Shown in pieces: positions 1 to 11,180 of a stretch of 11,180 nt of DNA; position 1 is the stretch's first letter; the number at the start of each line of letters is the position of its first letter. The stretch is from the NCBI GenBank assembly GCA_028565635.1, contig JAOXYB010055600.1:1-11180 (forward strand), written 5' to 3'. The notes below the pieces were generated by a model. It made no database searches. It saw only the letters and a list, made by a program, of their open reading frames with translations, and was not told the DNA's origin. The position numbers and the translations under genes are program-made. This DNA is from Phoronis ovalis. Taxonomy: Eukaryota; Phoronida; Phoronidae.

Positions 1-110
1 GTAGCAATCCAAAAAAAATACAGTGAAAAGTATACAATCCAAATCCAAAATTTTCAACTCGGCTGCACACCCCCACCTGAGTACCCCCCGGGGCAACGAT
101 AAGGCATAAA
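1..110. repeat. Truncated copy of a dispersed repeat with CCCCGGGG edge
   Basis: Read on the minus strand this begins with a GCCCCGGGGGGTAC block (about 80-94), then GGGGTGTGC, GAG and ATTTTGGAT motifs. The same series (GGGGTGTGC, TGAG, ATTTTTGGA, ATTTGGAT) appears in the same order at 10163-10220, and a related GCCCCGGGGGTAC block at about 8036-8052. This copy is cut by the window edge. Confidence 0.5.
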
Positions 111-354
111 AAGTCCCTGAAACTGAAGACATTTACTGAAAAGTTAAAGGGTTTTGGAAATGGAAAGCATACAACTTATCTAAGCCAACAATAATTATAC
201 ATTATTTTCGTCAATTAAAGACACCTTACAAAATGTCAGAAAGAAAGTCTCAAGATTTGTAAACAAATTGTGTGTGTGACGATTTTTGATATATTGGTGA
301 ATTATGTGGTGAATGGTGAATAGTGAGTGAGGTTTAGAAATTGCTAGTGAAGGG
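111..354. other. Unassigned AT-rich sequence
   Basis: No coding potential or recognisable site. It contains a short run of GTGAAT/GTGAGT-like repeats at about 294-330 just before the transposon edge. Confidence 0.5.
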
Positions 355-359
355 ACGTA

Positions 360-540
360 CGTAAAGTGAGAACCAGATTCAGATTCAGAACCAGATTCAA
401 CATAAAGTCAGAACCAGATTCAGATGCAGATTCAACGTAAAGTCAGAACCAGATTCAGATTCAGAACCAGCTGAGATTCAACGTCAAGTCAGAATCAGAT
501 TCATATTCAGAACCAGATTCAGCGTAAAGTCAGAACAAGA
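360..540 (+). repeat. Five tandem terminal sub-repeats (about 35-46 bp each)
   Basis: Units begin at 360, 401, 436, 482 and 523 with CGTAAAGTSAGAAC or a one- or two-base variant. Each is followed by AGATTCAGATTCAGAACC-type sequence. The unit start is the same motif that forms the terminal inverted repeat, so the left end carries five copies and the right end apparently one. A further diverged CAGATTCAGAATCAGATTCA stretch lies at about 924-943. Confidence 0.85.
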
Positions 541-602
541 TTCAGATTCGAAAACAAAAATCAATATGCCCTCAATGCAGGTATTTGATAAAAACAAACA
601 CG
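541..602 (+). repeat. Inner inverted repeat, left arm
   Basis: Pairs with 1265-1326 on the opposite strand over about 60 bases with a few mismatches and small indels. Confidence 0.88.
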
Positions 603-694
603 ACTTTTAACTATTTTTTTGATTCCACTGTTTTATTCAAGAGGTGCAGGGTTTCCAAGCGATTTTTCTGAATATATTCACGGATTTCTATAAG

Positions 695-858
695 TTTTAT
701 AACTAGTGTCACTTGCTTTTTCGTTTATCTGCTAAAAATCCGTGAATATATTATAAAAATATCGCTTGAAATATTTTGAAAATTATCTGATGATACGGGT
801 TGCCGTAAAAGCAGAAATGATCAAGGAGATAATTTTTTGTGGAATCCGTTGACATCAC
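695..858 (+). repeat. Interior direct repeat, copy A
   Basis: Starts TTTTATAACTAGTG and ends TGGAATCCGTTGACATCAC. It matches 1066-1226 in the same orientation with scattered substitutions. Its 736-767 part also pairs as a hairpin arm with 656-688 (AATATATTCACGGATT). Confidence 0.85.
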
Positions 859-1065
859 CAACTTTTATAAAAAATTTGACTATTTGAAAATTTTGAAGCC
901 CACAACTTTTTTATCCCCATAGCCAGATTCAGAATCAGATTCAAAATAAACTAAGTCCGAACGTTGCGGCCTGACATTTCGATCGTTATTGCTGGAAATT
1001 TAGTTACTTAGCAATGAACAATGTTTTTCCTTTTTTGTGAGTATTCTAGGTATGTATGAAGAAGC

Positions 1066-1226
1066 TTTTATAACTAGTGACACTTGCTTTCTAGTTTATC
1101 TGCTAAAAATCCGTTAAAATATTCAGAAAAATCGTTTGAAATATTTTTTAAATTATCTGATAATACGGCTTGCCATAAAAGCACAAATGATCAGAGATAA
1201 TTTTTTGTGGAATCCGTTGACATCAC
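1066..1226 (+). repeat. Interior direct repeat, copy B
   Basis: Second copy of the block at 695-858, with the same start and end and about 10-15 percent visible differences. Confidence 0.85.
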
Positions 1227-1264
1227 AAAACAAAGCAGCGGAAACAAAAAAAATCGCTAAAACC

Positions 1265-1326
1265 CGTGTTTTTTTATCAGATACCTGCATTGAGGGCATT
1301 TTGATTTTTTTTCTCGAATCTGAAGC
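1265..1326 (-). repeat. Inner inverted repeat, right arm
   Basis: Reverse complement of 541-602 with a few differences, including the shared ATACCTGCATTGAGGGCAT region. Confidence 0.88.
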
Positions 1327-1685
1327 TTGCTTTGAATCTGAATCTCACTTTACGTGCGTATACTAAAGGGTGAAATTACCTATTGTTAAAATTAGGAAAT
1401 CAATGATGATCTGTGATACATTTCCCTCTTCTTTCTCTCGCGATAACGGTTTCAGTTTTTACCCGATCAGCTTCATATTTGGGTACAGAGTAAATACAGG
1501 ACAAAGTACCATCCAGTACAGATATGTTATGACCTTAGTTACTTTCAATATGGCCGAATGGTGGCCATGTTTGTTCCCAACAGGGCACGTTATGTTGAGC
1601 CCAATTCGGGAAAGACGAAGTATTAACTGAACGATACGATGGTGGATTCACAAAGGCTAGTAGGCATATTAGGTTAGGTGAGGCT

Positions 1686-1718
1686 AGGATATATAAAACT
1701 CTAAGAGTTATATATCCT
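1686..1718. repeat. Near-perfect palindrome
   Basis: AGGATATATAAAACTCT pairs with AGAGTTATATATCCT, a 15-bp stem with two extra A bases on one side and a one-base loop. Its origin is unknown. Confidence 0.85.
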
Positions 1719-2056
1719 GGGGTGTGGCATGTCATAGAGGGACATAATATTATCAATGAATTTCCTGAACTCAAAGCACAAATTAAGTACTGGGCCCATA
1801 CAAATTAAATATAATTCAGCAGTATTAATTTTTGAGCCAATCAAAAAGTAGCATAAAAAAGTTGCAACACTTGTAGATTAATCACACTACAATTGGATAA
1901 ATATTTTTCTCAAAATAATGAAAATTAAATTAAATTAAAAATTGAATTTCAATCATTGAATCACAAGAAATGTCAAATAAAATGTGCACATGTGACGACA
2001 ATTTCACGCAATGAGCTTGATTCTTAGTTATTTATAAAATAATTTCATTTCTCTTA

Positions 2057-2124
2057 CATATTTCTATCAGATATGTAGAATCCGTGACAACATATTTCTA
2101 TCAGATATGTAGAATCTGTGACAA
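2057..2124 (+). repeat. 34-bp tandem duplication, two copies
   Basis: Units 2057-2090 and 2091-2124 start CATATTTCTATCAGATATG and differ by a single C/T change (CCGTG versus CTGTG), so the duplication is recent. Confidence 0.93.
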
Positions 2125-2172
2125 CTGTTCCTGTCAATGTTCAGGTTTAGTGTTTTTGTACTTTCTTTCACT

Positions 2173-2178
2173 TTTAAT
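2173..2178 (-). terminator. Candidate poly(A) signal ATTAAA for TM6SF
   Basis: On the minus strand an ATTAAA hexamer lies about 310 bases past the TM6SF stop. No AATAAA was seen closer. A weaker TATAAA variant lies at 2402-2397. Both are guesses from AT-rich sequence. Confidence 0.22.
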
Positions 2179-2487
2179 GAGTTTTTATGCCATGATCATC
2201 CATCCCAACAGTAAAACTGGTCAATTTTAAATTGTTCATCAACAAGAAATATTTTTAGTTAATCTTACTTAATCCTCTTCACTCCATGTGAAGCTTAAGG
2301 CTGCAACAATGCCTCTCCATTTGTCTCCTTTTCTTTCTCCTTTTTATGATTTTCTACAATTGTGTTTCCTGATTTTTTAAAGTCATAAAAACATTATTTA
2401 TAGTTTGAATATATAAAAGGACCAATTGGTGTGCATATCAACTGATGGAATGGCCACTGAATGCTCCGTAGTGGGAAACTAACAATG

Positions 2488-7540
<5,053 letters not shown>

Positions 7541-7544
<4 letters not shown>

Positions 7545-7552
7545 ACTACCAT
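7541..7552 (-). promoter_or_regulatory. Three-codon uORF overlapping the TM6SF start codon
   Basis: ATG GTA GTA TGA runs from 7552 to 7541 on the minus strand, and its TGA shares two bases with the TM6SF ATG. If the transcript starts upstream of it, this could modulate initiation. The arrangement is directly visible; its use is not. Confidence 0.3.
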
Positions 7553-7671
7553 AAAATTGTAAATATATCTATGTACGATTAAAATTTGAGTAAAACGACA
7601 AGCTGGGTCGCTAATAAATCTCTGAGTCTGAACCCATTTATCACGCCGGCCTGAATGAAGGTCAAGGTGGG

Positions 7672-7681
7672 TATCGCGAGA
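7672..7681. promoter_or_regulatory. CGCG promoter element (9 of 10 match to TCTCGCGAGA)
   Basis: TATCGCGAGA lies about 130 bases upstream of the TM6SF start, in the most CpG-rich stretch of the intergenic region (about 7600-7690). The TCTCGCGAGA motif is a known element of TATA-less, often bidirectional, promoters and binds BANP in mammals. That it works here is inference. Confidence 0.35.
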
Positions 7682-7689
7682 TTTGCCAA

Positions 7690-7766
7690 GACCTACAGGA
7701 CATGTGAAGAGCTGTTGTGTTTTTGAAGTTTTGGTGAAATTTATGGCTAATCGTAAATGATAAGTG
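7690..7766 (+). other. Candidate 5' UTR exon of MRPL24
   Basis: The stretch ends in AAGTG|GTAAGTGTG, a strong plus-strand donor at 7766/7767, just downstream of the CpG-rich block. MRPL24 needs an upstream non-coding exon if the CAACAG acceptor before its ATG is used, and this is the best donor I saw. The implied intron is 7767-9688. Another possible acceptor lies near 9577-9580 (ACTTGCAG). The left boundary is a guess. Confidence 0.3.
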
Positions 7767-7919
7767 GTAAGTGTGCATTAATTCTGTTTTGTGTTAATCG
7801 TTGTGTGTTTCGAATTCTTCGTCGCAGCCAACATGATATATTATTAGATAATTAATCTGAGCGAAAGGCTATCATTAAAAATTTGCATTTCAAAAACATG
7901 TGCACAAAAAATTCAATTT

Positions 7920-8190
7920 CAACCTCTCCTCCAAGGCTCCAGTCAGGAGCCCAGGACTTGCACCCCCCTTAGACAATGCACAAAAAGTTGTGACCCCTCC
8001 CAGAGATTTGATTTAGGTGGGCATTCATGCGAACGCCCCGGGGGTACTTGACAGAAACGTTGGTAGGATTGTGCGGCCCAGGGTAAAAAACCCTGAGTCC
8101 TGACCCTGTGGTAAATATAGTCTTTATAGATCACCAAAAATGTACCCTGTCGTAAATAACTAGGGGGTCTGGGGGCATGCCCCTGCTTTA
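7920..8190. repeat. GC-rich repeat-derived block
   Basis: A stretch of C and G runs in otherwise AT-rich DNA. It includes a GCTCC/GGAGC mini hairpin (about 7935-7949), TGCACAAAAAGTTGTGACCCC (about 7977-7997), GCCCCGGGGGTAC (about 8036-8048) and the palindrome GGGGCATGCCCC (8172-8183). Related pieces occur at 1-110 and 8913-8935 (GCAACAAAAAGTCGTAA), which marks it as dispersed repeat debris rather than a gene. Confidence 0.5.
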
Positions 8191-8538
8191 GTCCTGCAAG
8201 CATGACCCTACTATGGACAGCCTACGGCTTGGCCGAAGGGTTCTCCACCTCATTTCTCTAACCACCCGAAGTTCGAAAACACTTACTTTTTTAATTAAGT
8301 AAATAAATTCCTTGACTATTCCGCTTCTTATTCCACTGTGTCTAGATAATTTAATCAAAGATATAACAGCACATCAGCATGAAATCCAAAATGCACTCTT
8401 GAAGGTTTGTTCATCCATTGTATGGATATTATGCTTTTGGGCATGCTAGTTGAACTTTGGCTGGTTTGAGATACGAGGTGATCAGAACCTTACGAACAAG
8501 CCGTAGGCTGTCCATTGTAGGTTCATGGTTGCAGACTA
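8190..8538. repeat. Inverted-repeat element with 55-bp arms
   Basis: Arms 8190-8244 and 8484-8538 are reverse complements over about 55 bases with a perfect 19-bp core (8213-8231 against 8497-8515, ATGGACAGCCTACGGCTTG). The 239-bp centre is AT-rich and has no ORF. This is probably a miniature transposon or the paired ends of one; the outer limits and target duplication are not clear. Confidence 0.65.
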
Positions 8539-8544
8539 GCCCCA

Positions 8545-9560
8545 TTTTGCCTTGCACGTAAAATCACAACTCTCTGTTTTGCACCAACCCCCTCTGTGGT
8601 AATCTCTCATCATTCCCTTAATATAGCATAGTTATCATATTTAAATTAATACCCGGACTGGGTCATTCTATCATCTGTTAATATTTAATATCATATTTTT
8701 ATACACTATATGTATAATATGTACAGTAAGGGCATTATTTATAGCAGTCTCTACCTTCTATTTATAAAGTTAGTATTATAGTTATAGTCTATTCACTGGT
8801 TGACTGTATATTCATATTATATAGAATTATTAAGATCCAAATATAGAGGCGCTATACATAGACAGTTAATAAATATAATAATAAAGTTACTATCTCGGAG
8901 TCCCCCCGATCCCCGCACTGCAACAAAAAGTCGTAACACATGACAGTTATTTATTTTTAAACTGACCCCCTAAACGCTGATTTTTCCTTAATGTAGTACC
9001 CATTTTCGCGAAAACAAGGATATTTGCACTGAAAAAAAAACACTTTTAGGTGTGTTCAAGGAGACATAAATAAATTTCTACCCTTTCTACGTGCCACTGA
9101 ATATTTAAGTGCAGTCGATGAAGGTAAGGTTAGCTCGGAAAGGTTAGCACACATGAACAGTACAGCGTTTTCCCCATACCTTTTTACCCGCTTTTAGTAT
9201 GAATCTGGTCATTTTTGGACACTCTATTTTTGGTTTTTTAGTTCTTTCTGAAATCTTCCCTTTTTTCAAGTTTCGAGGACCGTGACTTTTTTCAAAATAA
9301 CCCCTCTCCGCTAATTTCATAACGATCATGGGATCACTGTGGAAAACAATATCTAACAATTCTTATGTTGTTTATTATGTGAGCAATGAACATGTTGAAG
9401 AAAATGCAGTTGTAATCGTTACTGATACATTTATAGTGCATTGGAAATTTAAAAAAATATCTTAAGAGTCCGTATGACTTGAGGAAACAACATCCATGTA
9501 TTATAAAAGTAGCAAGCAGTCAACTATAATGAAGTTATAAATTATTTACATTTTTACTGA
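8545..9560. other. AT-rich non-coding sequence with repeat fragments
   Basis: No gene recognised. A small C-rich island at about 8898-8935 shares its GCAACAAAAAGTCGTAA motif with the block near 7980. A 71-codon Lys/Arg-rich minus-strand frame at 9144-9359 has no recognisable motif and is not called. Confidence 0.5.
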
Positions 9561-9688
9561 CTGTGGTTATACTTGCAGTGTATACAAAGGCAACCATGTT
9601 TGATAAACAAGGGTCAAACAATTTACTTCAATAGAAAGACAAGTTACATTATTAAGTTCATTCATTTTATATTTGATTTCCACAACAG

Positions 9689-9952
9689 ATGGTGAGAGTA
9701 ACAAGAACAGTCTTCCAAAATAGCTATGGCTATTGGAAACGTTATATTGAACGCCAAATGTTCCAAGGTTGGCGTGCATGGAAAGGCCCTCTGGTGGGAT
9801 GGAAAGGAGCGTATAAGAAAGAGCACGAGTTTTATTATGATGAAAATAGACCATGGACTGATCAGTTTAAACAGAAAAATATGTATGGAATAAAAAATAA
9901 CAGAGTTTATGTTGAACCGATTAAAGAGTGGAAGATATTTAAAGGTGACAGG
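9689..9952 (+). CDS. MRPL24: Mitochondrial ribosomal protein L24 (uL24m), first coding exon, partial
   Basis: Encodes 88 residues of a protein of the mitoribosome large subunit. The N-terminus (about 1-40) is rich in Arg, Lys, Trp and aromatic residues with few acids, as in mitochondrial targeting leaders. Residues about 53-61 (ENRPWTDQF) and 72-88 (RVYVEPIKEWKIFKGDR) match the segment leading into the KOW domain of MRPL24. GDR marks the start of that RNA-binding domain, and the exon stops there at AGG|GTAAGA, phase 0. An in-frame TGA at 9674-9676 precedes the ATG, and CCACAACAG| directly before the ATG looks like a splice acceptor, so a 5' UTR intron is likely. The KOW core (about GKDKGKQG) and C-terminus are not found in the remaining 1.2 kb, so the gene continues past the window. 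Confidence 0.86.
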
Positions 9953-10129
9953 GTAAGAGATATTCATTTTATGAAAATTGTTATTATATTCTATTAGCAA
10001 CACACTATTTGAAGGAAACACCCAAAATCTTTGACAGGGATACATTCAGAAGTTGACTTTGTCAGTTTCTGGGTATTATCCAATAAAATACAATGCTGTG
10101 ACTTCGCTGCGGTGCCTTTACTAGGTATG

Positions 10130-10550
10130 ACCCAGAGGTCTCTTGGGTATATTTTGGAATAGGGGTGTGCCACTGAGGGTACAATTTTTGGACTAACTCT
10201 TATGTGGAAATTTGGATCCAAAAATATACCAAAAATTCCAAAATGAACCCCGAAATGTACCAAAAATTCTAAAACTTATCCCGAAATATATCAGCAGTCG
10301 CATGTGGAATCAATATCTGATGTCATAAATAGTGTACAGTTCATTCGTTATTTGTTTTATTAGATATTGTTCACTATTTTGTTTGTAGACCCGAAATATA
10401 TCTTTCCAAAAGAGTCCTTGACTAGGCCACAAAAGTTTACCCAAAATATGCCACAGGAGCATAAAAGAAATATACCATAATGAACAAAAAAGGTACCCCG
10501 AGCCAGCAGCACATCTCTGTCGGCTCTATACACTAAGAGACCCTGGGGGT
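10130..10550. mobile_element. Imperfect inverted-repeat element (MITE-like), about 0.42 kb
   Basis: The left end, ACCCAGAGGTCTCTTGGGTATA, pairs with the right end read backwards, ACCCCCAGGGTCTCTTAGTGTATA. The pairing continues inward with gaps: GGTGTGCCACTGAGGGTAC on the left against GATGTGCTGCTGGCTCGGGGTAC on the right. The interior repeats motifs such as CCGAAATATAYC and CCAAAAATATACC. No ORF is present. A cut copy of the same family occurs at 1-110. Confidence 0.6.
10280..10402 (+). repeat. 13-bp direct repeat flanking a 97-bp AT-rich segment
   Basis: CCCGAAATATATC occurs at 10280-10292 and again exactly at 10390-10402. Between them lie two inverted pairs, CAATATCTGA with TTAGATATTG and AAATAGTGTACA with TGTTCACTATTT. 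It could be a small insertion with its target duplication or simply repeated motifs of the host element. Confidence 0.55.
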
Positions 10551-11180
10551 ATAACCCAAATGAAATTACTTTCTGTAATACTTTTTAGCCTTGATTTGTT
10601 TGACCCATTGTTTTGCCACTGATTCTATTGCTAAGTAATTTAGTGATGTAATAATAGCATTGGTTTACAGTGCACCACTCTGTAGAATAATTTTTGGGTG
10701 CAATATGCCAGTCCTCTACAATCACTTTTCTGTTATTAAAGTATTATGTTATAACAGAAATGATGACTCAAAACATTTTTTTTGCAGAATTTAACTTTAA
10801 AAAACTATTTCCCATTCGAGATTGACATTTAAAATTTACTCCTTTTTATAATTTCAAATTACATCTATGGATTTACATACTTTCTTACTATAATAATTCC
10901 AATACATATATTAAATGGCAAATATAAATATACTTTTGATCAACTATACATGTTTAATGCCTTGTTTTATAACAGAACTTTAGTAATGAATCATTTGGAA
11001 TATTTGTCTAAAATAAAGTTAAAAAAATGTTAAATAAGATTTTCATTATTTGTAGAAGCCATTAGTTTTTAGTTTAAACTGCTGAAGCAGTGGCATCTAC
11101 TGTAGTAGACTTGCACAAGTCTAAAATGATTTTTTTGATACTGATAATTTTTTTTAATAATGTTATTAATCTTATGTTTC

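Larger units (their letters stand above)
355..1360. mobile_element. Non-autonomous foldback-like DNA transposon, about 1.0 kb
   Basis: The outer ends pair as inverted repeats: ACGTACGTAAAGTGAGA at about 355-371 against the complement at 1344-1359. Long inner inverted repeats also pair, 541-602 against 1265-1326, including a shared GCCCTCAATGCAGGTAT core. Interior blocks are duplicated in direct orientation (695-858 and 1066-1226). No transposase is present; the only ORFs are short and fall across the repeats. Complex ends made of tandem sub-repeats resemble foldback elements, but no family can be named and I could not see a clean target-site duplication. Confidence 0.72.
1361..2487. other. 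Non-coding region downstream of TM6SF
   Basis: No convincing coding region on either strand; the open frames here are short and look random. It should include the TM6SF 3' UTR at its right end. Visible structure is limited to a hairpin (1686-1718), a tandem duplication (2057-2124) and AT-rich runs. Confidence 0.6.
9953..11180 (+). other. MRPL24 intron, open at the right edge
   Basis: Begins at the GTAAGA donor. No downstream exon with a KOW core was found in any frame, so the intron exceeds 1.2 kb. It contains the inverted-repeat element at about 10130-10550 and, beyond that, AT-rich sequence with nothing recognisable. Confidence 0.7.

Noticed and set aside
360-540. CRISPR-like array
   Set aside because: Units are contiguous and variable in length with no unique spacers, and the setting is an animal nuclear genome. 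They are transposon sub-repeats.
1136-1630. Two plus-strand frames of 76 and 86 codons
   Set aside because: The first lies inside the foldback-like element and runs through its inverted repeat. The second has no motif and is within the length expected by chance.
7943-8203. 86-codon minus-strand frame in the GC-rich block
   Set aside because: It runs across repeat-derived sequence containing palindromes. Its Pro/Gly/Arg-rich translation has no recognisable domain.
9144-9359. 71-codon minus-strand frame rich in Lys and Arg
   Set aside because: Composition reflects a C/T-rich plus strand. I saw no motif or family resemblance, no splice context and no neighbouring exon.
9662-10045. 127-codon minus-strand frame opposite the MRPL24 exon
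   Set aside because: It is the antisense shadow of the real exon, which carries clear MRPL24 motifs on the plus strand.
10680-11060. Possible second MRPL24 exon after acceptor-like TTTGCAG or TTTGTAG sites
   Set aside because: Translations after these sites show no KOW motif (no equivalent of GKDKGKQG) and soon hit stops.

Overview
This is nuclear DNA from an animal, most likely an invertebrate. It is AT-rich, has no bacterial-style gene packing, and its two recognisable genes are split by spliceosomal introns. Both belong to families found in animals. No close species can be named from the sequence alone.

Layout. Positions 1-110 hold a truncated copy of a dispersed GC-rich-edged repeat. 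Positions 355-1360 are a non-autonomous DNA transposon with foldback-like architecture: inverted ends, five tandem terminal sub-repeats on the left, and duplicated interior blocks. Positions 1361-2487 are non-coding and carry a strong hairpin and a 34-bp tandem duplication. Positions 2488-7544 on the minus strand carry a complete eight-exon gene for a TM6SF1/TM6SF2 family protein, rebuilt here as 374 residues with every splice junction in phase. Seven introns separate the exons; six are GT-AG and the last is GC-AG. Positions 7545-9688 hold a probable shared promoter next to the TM6SF start and then repeat-derived sequence. Positions 9689-9952 on the plus strand are the first coding exon of mitochondrial ribosomal protein L24 (MRPL24). 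Its remaining exons lie beyond the right edge. The rest, 9953-11180, is MRPL24 intron with another inverted-repeat element at about 10130-10550.

The two genes are divergent. One encodes an ER-type multi-pass lipid-related membrane protein and the other a mitoribosome subunit. Nothing shows a functional link beyond possible promoter sharing. I found no new multi-gene system. The points of most interest are the foldback-like element, the dispersed inverted-repeat family, the GC-AG intron and the possible bidirectional promoter.
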